Assembly: GCA_002255985.1 (NCBI GenBank)
Contig: NKIR01000002.1
Coordinates: 124,001-188,000 of the forward strand
Source of the DNA: Sphingomonadaceae bacterium PASS1
Lineage (GTDB): Bacteria > Pseudomonadota > Alphaproteobacteria > Sphingomonadales > Sphingomonadaceae
Direction: 5' to 3'
DNA length: 64,000 nucleotides
How positions within the stretch are numbered: the stretch's first letter is position 1; every line of letters starts with the position of its first letter. A program made the position numbers and the translations under genes. This document shows, in pieces, positions 44,513 through 53,816 of this stretch. The notes under the pieces were generated by a model. The model worked only from the letters and a program-made list of their open reading frames with translations, was not told where the DNA came from and searched no databases.

Positions 44513-47248
44513 ATGGACACTCCCCTAGCCTTTCCTGCGCTCCATGCAAGCCATGCCGGCATATGGGTGGGTTCCATCGATGGTCAGGTAACAACCGTCG
44601 GGAAAGGCGAAGCGGCTGGCCGTGCGGCGGAAACGCCGATGGTCATGCTGAATGCCCCGTTGGTTGCACAGCGGCTTGGCTATCCGGATTTATCGGGGCT
44701 CGACCTGCTGGAATTGTTCGCCTTTGTATATCCCGCCCGTTTTGCGGTTCCGACACCAAAAGGCATGGCGAAGGCTTTGGGCATTACGCCGCCGACGACG
44801 GATCAGGAGGTTCCGCAATTTCTGCTGGTGGCTGCACGCACTTTGCTTGCCGTTCTTGATGCGCCAGACTGGGCTGAACGCGAGGGCGCTTGGGACGCAG
44901 CGCAAGCGTTGATGCGGCTGCGTTGGCCATGGTCAAACCTGATTTTGGCGCGATTGAAAAAACCGGAAAAGCACGAACGCTGGTTGTTCAGCCGCCTACC
45001 CGAATGGGAGGAAGCACCACCCCGCAAGCCGCCGCGCGTTGTCACCCTTGGTACCGAAGCGGTGCAGCAACGACTGGCCTCGCTTGTCGGCGGGTCAGCC
45101 GAAACGCGGCAGGGACAGCGCGATTTTGCGCAAGCCGCAGCGGAGATTTTTGCGCCCCGTACGCGCAAAGGCGAACCGAATATGTTACTGGCTGAGGCCG
45201 GGACCGGAATTGGCAAGACGCTTGGATATCTTGCCCCCGCCAGCCTTTGGGCGACGGCAGCGGACGGAACCGTTTGGATTTCAACCTTTACCAAGGCGTT
45301 GCAACGACAATTGGTCCGTGAAGCACGGCGTATTTATCCGGACTATGACACCTTCAAATCCAAGGTCGTTGTCCGCAAGGGACGCGAAAATTATCTGTGC
45401 CTGCTGAACCTTGAAGATGCGTTGCAGGGCGGCTTTGCTGGACGTGCGGCCATCTTGGCGCATCTCGTGGCGCGCTGGGCCGCTTATTCGAACGACGGGG
45501 ACATGATCGGCGGCGATTTGCCCGGATGGCTGCCGACATTGTTCCGGCGCAACGGGTCGACCGCGCTCACCGACCGGCGCGGCGAATGTATCTATGCCGG
45601 ATGTCCGCATTACAAAAAATGCTTCATCGAACGCGCGTCCCGATCATCGGTTCAGGCCGAAATAGTCATCGCCAATCATGCGCTGATGATGGTCAATGCC
45701 GCGCGCGGTCGTGATGAACTCAACCGCCCAAGCCGCATCATTTTCGACGAAGGCCATCATTTGTTCGATGCTGCGGATTCGATGTTTGCGGCAGCACTGA
45801 CCGGCCAAGAAACGATCGAGCTGCGCCGCTGGGTTATTGGCCCCGAAGGCAAAGCACGTGGCCGACGCCGTGGTTTATCGGCGCGCCTTGCCGATGTCGC
45901 ATCTTATGATGAAGAGGGCGGCCTTGCCATCGAGATGGCAAGAATGGCCGCCGAAGCATTGCCCGGCGATGGTTGGCTGGGGCGGTTGGCAGAAGGTGCA
46001 CCATCGGGACCCATTGAACGGTTTTTGGCGGCGGTTCGCGCGATGGTGTTTGCCCGCGACGAAACCAATGCCACCGAAGGCGGCTATGGTCTGGAAACCG
46101 AACTGGCTGATCCCGACGCCGCGGTTGTCGATGCCGCCGCAGACGCAGCCGTCGCGCTGGAGGCGCTGGCGCGTCCCCTGACAGTGCTGGGGCAGCGGCT
46201 TGAAGCGATGGTATCCGATCCACCCGATTGGCTTGACGGCAGTGCCAGAGCCCGGGTTGAGGGCGCAATGGCGAGCTTAAGCTGGCGGATTGATACGGTC
46301 CGCGCATGGATATCCATGCTGGCGCGCGCGGTAGGTCCGGTGGATTCTGAATTCGTCGATTGGCTCGCCATTGACAGGTTCGAAGGTCGCGAAATGGACA
46401 TCGGCATGCACCGGCGTTGGCTTGACCCGATGAAACCCGTCGCGGACATCGTCCTGAAACCCAGCCACGGTGTTCTTGCCACATCGGCAACCTTGCGCAG
46501 CGGCGGCGACTGGAAAAATGCTGAGGCACGGACGGGCGCGCTGCATTTGGATAAGCCAGCCACGCATTTCTCTGCGATCAGCCCGTTTGACTACACGGCG
46601 CAGGCAGAGGTCCTGATCGTCACGGATATCAAAAAGGGCGATGCTGCGGCGTTGGCGGGGGCCTATGCCGCGCTGATTACGGCATCGGGCGGCGGCGTCC
46701 TTGGCCTGTTCACGGCAATCAGGCGCTTGCGATCAACCTATGCCCGCATCGCCGACCGTTTGGCGCGTGATGGCCTGCCGCTCTATGCCCAACATGTCGA
46801 CCCGATTGACACCGGAACCTTGGTCGACATTTTCCGTGATGATCCGCACGCCAGCTTGCTGGGGACCGATGCCTTGCGCGACGGCGTAGATGTCCCGGGG
46901 CATTCGCTGCGCCTTGTCATCATGGAACAGATACCATGGCCGCGTCCGGACATATTGCACCGCGCACGCCGCCTCAAAAATGGCGGCATCGATTTTGATG
47001 ATCGCATCATTCGCGCAAAAATGGCGCAGGCATTTGGACGCCTGATCCGCAGTGCAGACGACAAGGGGCATTTTGTTCTGCTCTCGTCCGCCGTGCCCAG
47101 CCGCCTGCTGACGGCTTTTCCGCCGGGAACGCCTGTGCGAAGGGTCACGTTGGCTGAGGCAGTCGCTTCTGTAAAAACAGGCCTTTCGCCAGATCAAAAA
47201 TTGCGGCAGGACATCAAAATCAGTCTCGATGAAAGCAACCCGTTTTGA
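44513..47248 (+). CDS. DinG-type ATP-dependent DNA helicase
   Basis: A protein of 911 residues from the ATG at 44513; the frame open to 44369 lies inside lysK. Walker A is LLAEAGTGIGKTLGYLAP near residue 274, and the DEAH-type Walker B is IIFDEGHHLFDAADSM near 408. Cysteines in RENYLCLLN, GECIYAGCPHYKKCFIE suggest the XPD-like iron-sulfur cluster. C-terminal helicase motifs include GVLGLFTAIRRLRSTY and KMAQAFGRLIRSADDKGHF. It should unwind DNA 5'-3', for example at R-loops or damaged forks. The N-terminal 200 residues are not recognised. Confidence 0.88.
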   Translation: MDTPLAFPALHASHAGIWVGSIDGQVTTVGKGEAAGRAAETPMVMLNAPLVAQRLGYPDLSGLDLLELFAFVYPARFAVPTPKGMAKALGITPPTTDQEVPQFLLVAARTLLAVLDAPDWAEREGAWDAAQALMRLRWPWSNLILARLKKPEKHERWLFSRLPEWEEAPPRKPPRVVTLGTEAVQQRLASLVGGSAETRQGQRDFAQAAAEIFAPRTRKGEPNMLLAEAGTGIGKTLGYLAPASLWATAADGTVWISTFTKALQRQLVREARRIYPDYDTFKSKVVVRKGRENYLCLLNLEDALQGGFAGRAAILAHLVARWAAYSNDGDMIGGDLPGWLPTLFRRNGSTALTDRRGECIYAGCPHYKKCFIERASRSSVQAEIVIANHALMMVNAARGRDELNRPSRIIFDEGHHLFDAADSMFAAALTGQETIELRRWVIGPEGKARGRRRGLSARLADVASYDEEGGLAIEMARMAAEALPGDGWLGRLAEGAPSGPIERFLAAVRAMVFARDETNATEGGYGLETELADPDAAVVDAAADAAVALEALARPLTVLGQRLEAMVSDPPDWLDGSARARVEGAMASLSWRIDTVRAWISMLARAVGPVDSEFVDWLAIDRFEGREMDIGMHRRWLDPMKPVADIVLKPSHGVLATSATLRSGGDWKNAEARTGALHLDKPATHFSAISPFDYTAQAEVLIVTDIKKGDAAALAGAYAALITASGGGVLGLFTAIRRLRSTYARIADRLARDGLPLYAQHVDPIDTGTLVDIFRDDPHASLLGTDALRDGVDVPGHSLRLVIMEQIPWPRPDILHRARRLKNGGIDFDDRIIRAKMAQAFGRLIRSADDKGHFVLLSSAVPSRLLTAFPPGTPVRRVTLAEAVASVKTGLSPDQKLRQDIKISLDESNPF

Positions 47249-47790
47249 CGTTCACGCTCACATTATTCCGTCATGCAAAATCGAGCTGGGATGACTCGGT
47301 GCCGCGGGACTTTGACCGCCCATTGAACAAGCGCGGCGAGAAAGCTGCCGTCACGATGGGCACATGGGTGAAGCGAAACGGTCTCGTTTTCGACCATGTC
47401 GTTGCAAGCCCCGCTGTGCGCGTGATCGACACAATTGACCAGTTTGTGAAGGGCACGGGCGGACGCATGGACCCGCATTGGGACCGCCGGATATATCTGG
47501 CATCATCGGCCACGCTGATGGACGTGCTGCGCGACCAGACGAACGAACATAAAAATCTGCTGATGGTCGGACATAATCCCGGCATGGAAGATCTGGTTTT
47601 CGATCTTTGCCCCGATGACGGCACGTCGCCATTGCGCGATCTGGTTTGGGAAAAATTTCCCACCGCCGCGATTGCGCGTATGGAACTGAACATCGACCAT
47701 TGGGCGGACGTTGAGCGTTTATGCGGGCATCTGACGCATTTCATCCGACCGCGCGACCTTGATCCCGATCTTGGGCCGCAAGACGAATGA
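47245..47790 (+). CDS. SixA-type histidine phosphatase
   Basis: A protein of 181 residues starting with TTG at 47245 that overlaps the helicase stop (TTGA). The catalytic RHG-like motif is LTLFRHAKSSWDDS near residue 8 (R9-H10-A), the second histidine is in LLMVGHNPGMEDLVF near 107, and LNKRGEKAA is conserved in SixA. It may dephosphorylate phosphohistidine on phosphotransfer proteins such as PTS components, by analogy with E. coli. It couples to the GNAT gene by ATGA. Confidence 0.85.
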   Translation: MTFTLTLFRHAKSSWDDSVPRDFDRPLNKRGEKAAVTMGTWVKRNGLVFDHVVASPAVRVIDTIDQFVKGTGGRMDPHWDRRIYLASSATLMDVLRDQTNEHKNLLMVGHNPGMEDLVFDLCPDDGTSPLRDLVWEKFPTAAIARMELNIDHWADVERLCGHLTHFIRPRDLDPDLGPQDE

Positions 47791-48308
47791 CCCCCGTAAC
47801 TTGGCGTAAAGCAGGCGTGCATGACGCGGATGCGCTGGCACTTCTTGGATCCGCAACATTCCTTGCAACCTTTGCCTTTGACCATCCGGGCCAACCACTG
47901 ATCGAACATCTGCGGACTGAACACAGCCCGGAATATTATGCCAATGCCTTGGCGCAGCCCGGTGTCGATATCGTGATGGGTGAGACACCGCTCGGCGCAC
48001 CCGTCGGCTACGCCATGATAACCCCGCCCTCGCACCCGGACCTGCAACAGGATGGCGATATTGAGTTAAAGCGCATTTATTTGCTTGGGCCATGGCAAGG
48101 TGGCGGCAACGGCAAACAGCTGCTTGAACAAGCCTTTGCCATCGCCGCCGCGCGCGACGCAAAACGCGTGCTTTTGGCGGTGTATGAAAACAACGAAAAA
48201 GCGGTCGCTTTTTATGAGCGCGCCGGTTTTGCCGCGATTGGAAATACCGTGTTTATGGTCGGGGACGTCCCGTTTCGCGATATGGTCTACGCGCGGCCGC
48301 TTATTTGA
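47787..48308 (+). CDS. GNAT-family N-acetyltransferase
   Basis: A protein of 173 residues. The GNAT fold is evident: IELKRIYLLGPWQGGGNGKQLLEQAF carries the acetyl-CoA pyrophosphate loop (Q/RxxGxG/A) near residue 104, and VLLAVYENNEKAVAFYERAGF near 129 is motif B. It transfers acetyl from acetyl-CoA to an amine; the substrate is unknown. It is the last gene of the helicase-SixA-GNAT operon. Confidence 0.88.
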   Translation: MTPVTWRKAGVHDADALALLGSATFLATFAFDHPGQPLIEHLRTEHSPEYYANALAQPGVDIVMGETPLGAPVGYAMITPPSHPDLQQDGDIELKRIYLLGPWQGGGNGKQLLEQAFAIAAARDAKRVLLAVYENNEKAVAFYERAGFAAIGNTVFMVGDVPFRDMVYARPLI

Positions 48309-48310
48309 AC

Positions 48311-48652
48311 TTACGCCGCAGCAAGCGCGGATGCGAGCCTATCGCGAATGGCACGCAGCGCGGAAAGATCAAACTGTGGGCCAGAAGCAACGGGCGCTGG
48401 GACAGGCACGTCACCTGTTTCCAAAAAGCGTCTGGCGCCTTTGACCGTATATCCCTCGCTATAGAGCAACCGGTGGATATTGTGCAGCAAGGCCACGTCA
48501 TCCGGTCGATATAGACGACGTCCACCGGCGCGGGTCAGTGGTTTCAGCATCGGGAATTGCTCTTCCCAATAACGCAAAATGTGCGTCCGCACGCCCAAAA
48601 CCTCAGCCATTTCGCCAATGGTTCGAAATGCGTCCGCCGATTTTTCAACCAT
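48311..48652 (-). CDS. MerR-family transcriptional regulator
   Basis: A protein of 113 residues. The winged helix-turn-helix [28 protein letters not shown] begins at about residue 10, with [25 protein letters not shown] in the wing region. The remainder is short, with no metal-binding cysteines, so it is the small MerR type that commonly follows ihfA in alphaproteobacteria. Effector and targets are unknown. 6 bases separate it from ihfA. Confidence 0.9.
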   Translation of the reverse strand: MVEKSADAFRTIGEMAEVLGVRTHILRYWEEQFPMLKPLTRAGGRRLYRPDDVALLHNIHRLLYSEGYTVKGARRFLETGDVPVPAPVASGPQFDLSALRAIRDRLASALAAA

Positions 48653-48658
48653 GATGGG

Positions 48659-48949
48659 TTATTTGACCTTTTGACGCATGCCTTGGCTGGCCCGAAATGT
48701 CAGGACCCGACGCGGCGTTATGGGCACTTCCACGCCCGTTTTGGGATTACGCCCTACCCGCTGACCTTTGTCACGCAAAACAAAAGTGCCAAAACCGGAG
48801 ATTTTAACATTTTCTCCATCAAGCGCAGCGGTCGTCATATGATCAAGTATAGACTCAATCATCGCCGCGGCGTCGGCGCGCGACAAACCGATTTGACGAT
48901 TGAGAATTTCCGCCAGATCGGCGCGCGTTAAAGTTCCTGTGTCTGCCAT
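48659..48949 (-). CDS. ihfA: Integration host factor subunit alpha
   Basis: A protein of 96 residues of the HU/IHF family. [23 protein letters not shown] is the N-terminal dimerisation helix, and [23 protein letters not shown] the beta-arm that bends DNA. Its location between fabH and a merR-type regulator is typical for IhfA. It binds and bends DNA in transcription, recombination and replication. Confidence 0.93.
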   Translation of the reverse strand: MADTGTLTRADLAEILNRQIGLSRADAAAMIESILDHMTTAALDGENVKISGFGTFVLRDKGQRVGRNPKTGVEVPITPRRVLTFRASQGMRQKVK

Positions 48950-49036
48950 TTACGGTCTCCGGATGTACGCCCACCCTTAATATCGGTAATATACAGCAGA
49001 ATTTTCAATTGTAAAACAGCGATCGTTGGAAAACGC

Positions 49037-50005
49037 CTACATGCGAACGACAGAAGCGCCCCAGGTAAAACCACCGCCCATTGCCTCGATCACAATGACA
49101 TCTCCGGCTTTAATCCGGCCGTCCCGCACGGCGACATCAAGGGCAAGCGGAACAGAGGCGGCCGAGGTATTTGCATGCTGGTCGACCGTCAGAACAACTT
49201 TGTCGGCGTCGAGCCCAAGTTTCTTGGCCGTCGCTTCAATAATCCGCGCATTTGCCTGATGCGGGACGACCCAATCAACATCGGCAGGCGTGAGTTCTGC
49301 TTCCGCAAGAACTTCATGAAGTACGCTCGTCAGGTTCGTGACCGCATGCCGAAACACTTCGCGGCCCTTCATGCGCAACTTGCCAACCGTTCCCGTGGTC
49401 GATGGACCGCCGTCGACATATAATAATTCATTATGCTGGCCATCTGCATGCAGCTTGGTGGCCAAGGCACCCCGGGTACCCACTTCGCCCGACAGTACAA
49501 CTGCGCCAGCACCATCCCCAAAAAGCACACAGGTTGTGCGGTCTTCCCAGTCCAAGATGCGGCTGAAGGTTTCTGCGCCAATGACTAATGCGTTACGCGC
49601 CGATCCTGCGCGGATCATGCTTTCCGCCACAGAAAATGCGTACAGGAACCCCGAACACACTGCAGCGACATCAAAGGCGACGCCGCCATTGCAGCCGAGC
49701 GCGTGCTGGACGATGGTTGCCGATGCAGGGAATGTCTGGTCGGGAGTCGCCGTCGCCAAAATAATCAGATCAATGTCGGACGCGGCCATATTGGCCGCCT
49801 CAAGCGCATTGCGCGACGCTTCTATCGCGAGGCTGGATGTCGTTTCGTCGGGTTCAGCGATATGGCGAAATTTGATTCCGGTACGTTCGGTAATCCATTC
49901 GTCGGTTGTGTCGACTTTCGCAGCAAGTTCAGCGTTCGATACACGATTTCGCGGGAGCGCGGACCCTGTACCTTTGATAACGGCATGAAGGGCTGCAAAC
50001 GTCAT
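49037..50005 (-). CDS. fabH: 3-oxoacyl-ACP synthase III (FabH)
   Basis: A protein of 322 residues. The catalytic triad is visible: cysteine in [14 protein letters not shown] near residue 113, histidine in [15 protein letters not shown] near 249 and asparagine in [15 protein letters not shown] near 279. It condenses acetyl-CoA with malonyl-ACP to begin fatty acid synthesis. Its start overlaps the plsX stop by ATGA. The chain starts [16 protein letters not shown] as usual for FabH. Confidence 0.96.
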   Translation of the reverse strand: MTFAALHAVIKGTGSALPRNRVSNAELAAKVDTTDEWITERTGIKFRHIAEPDETTSSLAIEASRNALEAANMAASDIDLIILATATPDQTFPASATIVQHALGCNGGVAFDVAAVCSGFLYAFSVAESMIRAGSARNALVIGAETFSRILDWEDRTTCVLFGDGAGAVVLSGEVGTRGALATKLHADGQHNELLYVDGGPSTTGTVGKLRMKGREVFRHAVTNLTSVLHEVLAEAELTPADVDWVVPHQANARIIEATAKKLGLDADKVVLTVDQHANTSAASVPLALDVAVRDGRIKAGDVIVIEAMGGGFTWGASVVRM

Positions 50006-51027
50006 TCTGCCTGCACCCGCGCCAGATCTTGGGTGATGCGCGCCGTGATATCTTCTTCCACCAGCCGCGCGGCGACTTCTACTGCGTTCGCCACGCCCTT
50101 AACGTTGGCACTTCCGTGACTTTTTACGACGACACCGTTCAGCCCCATGAAAACGGCGCCATTGTGGTTATTGGGGTCAAGGTGGTGGCGCAGCAACTCA
50201 GTCGCGGGACGCGACACCAGAAAGCCGAATTTTGACCGCAGCGAGCTCGTGAATGCACGGCGCAACAGATCGGTCACAAAACGGGCCGTACCCTCGATGG
50301 ACTTCAGCGCGATATTTCCCGTGAAGCCATCGCAAACGACAACATCGCATTCGCCGCGGTTGATTTTATCCGCCTCGACAAATCCCTGAAAATCCATGTG
50401 TAGGCCCGTTGCATTGCGCAGATGCACAGCAGCATCGCGCAGCTGCTCGGTGCCTTTCATTTCTTCTGTGCCTATGTTCAAAAGCCGAACCCGCGGCCGG
50501 TCAAAACCAAAAATGATGCGTGAATATGCCGCACCCATGATTGCGAACTGAACCAGGTTTTTCGCTTCGCACTCGGTGTTTGCGCCCAGATCGAGCATCA
50601 CCACGTCGGTGTCTTCAAGCGTCGGTAAAAGCGCAGAAAGCGCTGGCCGGTCGATCCCGGGCATGGTCCGTAAGGCTAATTTTGCGGTCGCCATCAACGC
50701 GCCGGTATTGCCTGCACTGACAGCAGCGCTGGCTTCTCCGGTTTTCACGGCATTTATCGCCATGCCCATGGAACTGGTCTTGGCCTTGCGCAGAGCTGCA
50801 CTAACCTTGTCATCCGCCGTTACGAAATCGTCGGTGTGAAGGATCTCTGTGACAGCGCGCAGATTGGGGTGCTTATCAAGCGCCGCTTTGATGCGGACTT
50901 CATCCCCAACCAAAAGAAAGTTGAAACTTTCGTGCCGGTGCCGCGCCAACGCCGCACCTGCAATCATAACAGGCACGCCCTCGTCACCGCCCATCGCGTC
51001 TATGGCGATACGCGGTTTCATGGACAC
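50002..51027 (-). CDS. plsX: Phosphate acyltransferase PlsX
   Basis: A protein of 341 residues starting [20 protein letters not shown], the family hallmark. It converts acyl-ACP to acyl-phosphate for phospholipid synthesis. Conserved [10 protein letters not shown] near residue 105, [18 protein letters not shown] near 146 and [16 protein letters not shown] near 229 are intact. It lies 23 bases after rpmF and overlaps fabH, giving the classic rpmF-plsX-fabH order. Confidence 0.96.
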   Translation of the reverse strand: MSMKPRIAIDAMGGDEGVPVMIAGAALARHRHESFNFLLVGDEVRIKAALDKHPNLRAVTEILHTDDFVTADDKVSAALRKAKTSSMGMAINAVKTGEASAAVSAGNTGALMATAKLALRTMPGIDRPALSALLPTLEDTDVVMLDLGANTECEAKNLVQFAIMGAAYSRIIFGFDRPRVRLLNIGTEEMKGTEQLRDAAVHLRNATGLHMDFQGFVEADKINRGECDVVVCDGFTGNIALKSIEGTARFVTDLLRRAFTSSLRSKFGFLVSRPATELLRHHLDPNNHNGAVFMGLNGVVVKSHGSANVKGVANAVEVAARLVEEDITARITQDLARVQAE

Positions 51028-51050
51028 CTATTATTCTCCTTCAGGAAGGA

Positions 51051-51227
51051 TCAGGCGACTGCCACCACTTCGCGGCCGTTATAATGGCCACAAGCATCAC
51101 ACAGGTGATGCGGACGCTTCAGTTCACCGCAGTTTGCACATTCTTGATACGCTGCAGCAGTCAACGAATCATGGCTGCGACGCATGCCGCGCTTCGAAGG
51201 GGATGTTTTTCTTTTGGGGACAGCCAT
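51051..51227 (-). CDS. rpmF: 50S ribosomal protein L32
   Basis: A 58-residue protein read from the ATG at 51227 to the TGA at 51053-51051. It begins [20 protein letters not shown], the family signature, followed by the zinc-binding cysteines in [19 protein letters not shown] (two CxxC pairs) and the end GREVVAVA. It is a component of the large ribosomal subunit. It is the first gene of the rpmF-plsX-fabH-ihfA-merR block. Confidence 0.96.
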   Translation of the reverse strand: MAVPKRKTSPSKRGMRRSHDSLTAAAYQECANCGELKRPHHLCDACGHYNGREVVAVA

Positions 51228-51424
51228 CTCGGCACCTGTTCCATTTCAAAATCAATAAGTTCTAGGGCATGCTAGGCGAAAGAGGTGGTCGTGGCAAGCA
51301 ATCGCCAGAATCAGCCTAAGTCAACCGCACATGTCTGTGTGAGCCGCGCGCTATACTTCTTTTTCTGGGCTTTGCAACCCGTGAGATAGCAGATAAGCAA
51401 CCCTAACGAACAGGGAGAGTATAT

Positions 51425-51823
51425 ATGTTGAGTTTACCCGTAACCCTTACCATCGCTGCAGGCGCCGCTTTGGTGAACATTTGGCTCATGATACGCTGTG
51501 GGCAAGCACGGACCAAAGAAAGCGTCTCCATTGGCGACGGCGGCAACGAATTTGTTATCCGGCGGATGCGCGCGCACGCCAATTTTGTGGAGAGCGCACC
51601 ATTCATCTTGGTCTTGATTGCAGCACTTGAAGCAACAGGTGGCACGAACAACTGGCTATGGGGCCTGGGCATCGTGTATATCGTTGGTCGGCTTGCGCAT
51701 GGCCTGGGCATGGACGGCGGCGCATTAGGCAAAGGCCGCATGGTCGGAACGCTGACCACAATGCTGACGCTGCTTGGACTTGCCGGATGGGCTCTCGCCC
51801 GCGTTTACACAGCGGTGCTTTAA
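51425..51823 (+). CDS. MAPEG-family membrane protein
   Basis: A protein of 132 residues with four predicted membrane helices. RMRAHANFVESAPFILVLIAALEATG near residue 48 carries the RxxxN and E/P positions of the MAPEG family (glutathione-dependent membrane enzymes), and GRLAHGLGMDGG follows. It probably uses glutathione on lipid or electrophilic substrates. GGGAGAG precedes the start. It stands alone between rpmF (divergent) and a metallo-hydrolase (convergent). Confidence 0.85.
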   Translation: MLSLPVTLTIAAGAALVNIWLMIRCGQARTKESVSIGDGGNEFVIRRMRAHANFVESAPFILVLIAALEATGGTNNWLWGLGIVYIVGRLAHGLGMDGGALGKGRMVGTLTTMLTLLGLAGWALARVYTAVL

Positions 51824-51824
51824 C

Positions 51825-52511
51825 TCAACGGGCAGCCAGCACGTCATCGGCGACAAATGCATTATGCTGTCGCTCATAACCGAACTGGCTGGTTGGTCCG
51901 TGACCGGGGATGAAGGTAACATCATCCCCCAACGGCCATAGCTTTGTCGTGATTGCATTGATGAGGTCCGCGTGGTTCCCGCGTGGAAAATCGGTGCGGC
52001 CGATAGAGCCCTGAAACAAGACGTCACCGACAATTGCAAGGCGACTGGGCGCGTGATGAAAAATCACGTGCCCTGGCGTATGTCCGGGGCAGTGGATGAC
52101 ATCGAGCGTCAGATTGCCGACGGTGACCGTGTCGCCATCCATCAGCCAGCGATCTGGTTCGAACGTATGTGCTTCCATACCCCAGCGTGCGCCGTCGTCG
52201 TCGAGCTGTGCAATCCAGAAGCGGTCATCTTCATGCGGCCCCTCAATCGGCAGGCCCAATTCTTTTGCGAGCATTCCGGTCTGGCCGCAATGGTCAAGAT
52301 GGCCGTGGGTCACCAATAGCTTTTCAAGCTCAACCCCCGTCTGCGCCACAGCGGCTTTCAACTTATCCAGATCACCTCCCGGGTCGACAAGCGCCGCCTT
52401 GTTCGTTTCGGTACACCAAAATAATGTACAATTTTGCTGAAGCGGCGTCACCGGAATGATGGCAGCTTTTAGGGGCGGTGCTTTGGTTGCAGCAGATGTG
52501 ACGTTCGACAT
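51825..52511 (-). CDS. MBL-fold metallo-hydrolase (glyoxalase II-like)
   Basis: A protein of 228 residues. The metal motif THGHLDHCGQTGMLA near residue 63 has the HxHxDH signature. Further ligands are the histidine in DVIHCPGHTPGHVIFH near 142, the aspartate in IVGDVLFQGSIGRTDFP and the final histidine in FIPGHGPTSQFGYE. The family hydrolyses thioesters such as S-lactoylglutathione or acts on related substrates. The exact substrate is unknown. Confidence 0.88.
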   Translation of the reverse strand: MSNVTSAATKAPPLKAAIIPVTPLQQNCTLFWCTETNKAALVDPGGDLDKLKAAVAQTGVELEKLLVTHGHLDHCGQTGMLAKELGLPIEGPHEDDRFWIAQLDDDGARWGMEAHTFEPDRWLMDGDTVTVGNLTLDVIHCPGHTPGHVIFHHAPSRLAIVGDVLFQGSIGRTDFPRGNHADLINAITTKLWPLGDDVTFIPGHGPTSQFGYERQHNAFVADDVLAAR

Positions 52512-52551
52512 GCGGCACTATGTGGCCGACTGAAGCGCGCGAGGCAAGCCT

Positions 52552-53193
52552 TCAGAGCCGACGCCCTGCCCAAACCACGCGGCCGATGACAGTTACAGTT
52601 GCGCCGTCAACATCTGGCCAGTCGGGATAATTGGGGTTGTCGGAGAGTACCGACAGTCGCCCCAGCGGCCCTTGCGCCAGACGTTTTACCATCAACATAT
52701 CGTCAAGCCGGATAACATGGATGCCATCGCGCACCGCTTGGGCCGCAGCGCGGTTGTCGACCATGATATCATCACCATTGTTAAGCGTTGGTGACATCGA
52801 TTCACCGTCTACCCGAATGAGAGAGAGCTTCGCTGGATCAAGCCCCATCCTCCGCAGCCATTTTTCATCAAACCCGATCTTGCCGGCAAGCGCCTCCCCA
52901 TCGTGGATAGCCCCCGCACCTGCAGAAGCACCAACCGCCAATTTCGGAATGAGGCGAATCCCGGATGTCACCGCAGTCTCTGGCGCTTTACCCAACAAAG
53001 CCTCATCAACACCAAAATATCGCGCCAATATGCCACGCTCGGTCTCGGGCAGCTTCTTAGGCGTCCCGCGCTTTATAAATTGCTGGATATATGCAGGATT
53101 TCGACCCACCAGCTTCGACAAGCCCGCAAAATCTTCCCCGCTTTCCAAAATGAGCCGCTCCAGAGCAGCTCTTGGTTCTTCCTCCATCGTCAT
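52552..53193 (-). CDS. S24-family LexA/CI-like repressor
   Basis: A protein of 213 residues. The N-terminal 65 residues look like an HTH domain (LSKLVGRNPAYIQQFIKRG). The C-terminal S24 domain has the catalytic serine in VDGESMSPTLNNGDDI (Ser132) and lysine in HVIRLDDMLMVKRLAQ (Lys170). An Ala-Gly pair occurs at about 91-92 in GASAGAG, but a clear LexA-type cleavage site is not certain. It is divergent from a two-gene operon, and the intergenic ATCCTA/TAGGAT half-sites are likely its own operators. It resembles a phage-type repressor whose self-cleavage would be induced by RecA, by analogy. No integrase or structural gene lies nearby. Confidence 0.88.
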   Translation of the reverse strand: MTMEEEPRAALERLILESGEDFAGLSKLVGRNPAYIQQFIKRGTPKKLPETERGILARYFGVDEALLGKAPETAVTSGIRLIPKLAVGASAGAGAIHDGEALAGKIGFDEKWLRRMGLDPAKLSLIRVDGESMSPTLNNGDDIMVDNRAAAQAVRDGIHVIRLDDMLMVKRLAQGPLGRLSVLSDNPNYPDWPDVDGATVTVIGRVVWAGRRL

Positions 53194-53214
53194 CCCTTCG
53201 CTCCGGTTGGAAAT

Positions 53215-53240
53215 ATCCTAGACTTGTAGGATTTATCCTA
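53215..53240. promoter_or_regulatory. Three ATCCTA/TAGGAT half-sites, candidate repressor operator
   Basis: ATCCTA at 53215-53220, TAGGAT at 53227-53232 and ATCCTA at 53235-53240 form two overlapping inverted repeats (spacers 6 and 2 bases). On the minus strand TTGATA (53244-53239) and TAGGAT/CTAGGA near 53221-53216 can serve as -35 and -10 for the S24 gene, so the sites lie within its promoter. Confidence 0.6.
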
Positions 53241-53248
53241 TCAAGTTT

Positions 53249-53263
53249 GTTCTATATTTGTTC
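53249..53263 (+). promoter_or_regulatory. Perfect alphaproteobacterial SOS (LexA) box
   Basis: GTTC-TATATTT-GTTC matches the GTTC-N7-GTTC LexA site exactly. It lies 47 bases ahead of the small HTH-like gene at 53311 and beside the S24 operator, so either direction could be controlled. The direct repeat TTTGTTCTA is the longer form of the same site. Confidence 0.7.
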
Positions 53264-53310
53264 TAACTGATTCGGGCAAGCAAATCCGGGTCAATCTTGG
53301 AGGAGGCATT

Positions 53311-53517
53311 ATGCACCTCAAACGCCTGATTGAACGGTTTCTGCGTGATGAGGGCATACCTGCCACCAAGTTCGGGCGCTTGGTGGCGCGCGATCCGCGG
53401 CTCGTGCTCGACATCAGAATGGGTCGCGAAATCCGACCAGAAATGGAGGAAAAACTGCGGGCGTTTATGTGCAGCTATGGCCAGATGTCCGACGGACAAG
53501 CGAGCCGCCGACAATGA
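53311..53517 (+). CDS. Small conserved HTH-like protein of the SOS-box operon (68 residues)
   Basis: The start ATG at 53311 follows the excellent site TTGGAGGAGG. The sequence LIERFLRDEGIPATKFGRLVARDPRLVLDIRMGREIRPEME looks like a compact DNA-binding helix-turn-helix, with the basic stretch ending in a short C-terminal tail. I know similar small proteins only as uncharacterised sphingomonad proteins. It is the first gene behind the SOS box and couples to the next gene by ATGA. Function unknown. Confidence 0.7.
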   Translation: MHLKRLIERFLRDEGIPATKFGRLVARDPRLVLDIRMGREIRPEMEEKLRAFMCSYGQMSDGQASRRQ

Positions 53518-53816
53518 CGTGCCAGACAAAGTCCCGTAGTCTTGTTCGTGCGCTTCAGGCTTTAATGCCCAAAGCAAGCATCGCCATATTGCACGAGCGG
53601 CCTTGGCATAGCCTTACATTTTGCGGCGCCCAAATATGTCTGTCCGTCGCGTTGCCAAAAACCGCCGAAGAACAGCGTTCGGCCATCACGCAACTGCTGG
53701 AAAATCAAGAATTTTCGTTACCGCGCCAGCTAGTTGCAGACATCGCTATAACAGATACGGCCATACTCGACGGCACATACCGCCTGATTGTCGATGCGCT
53801 CTTACTAGATGACTAG
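53514..53816 (+). CDS. Conserved hypothetical protein, second gene of the SOS-box operon
   Basis: A protein of 100 residues from the ATG at 53514, which overlaps the preceding stop (ATGA). It has alternating helices and strands with RALQALMPKASIAILHERPWHSLTF and ends DGTYRLIVDALLLDD. No family, catalytic motif or membrane segment is recognised. The stop overlaps that of the convergent membrane-protein gene by 4 bases. The coupled start and the shared upstream region suggest it works with the small HTH-like protein. Confidence 0.65.
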   Translation: MTCQTKSRSLVRALQALMPKASIAILHERPWHSLTFCGAQICLSVALPKTAEEQRSAITQLLENQEFSLPRQLVADIAITDTAILDGTYRLIVDALLLDD

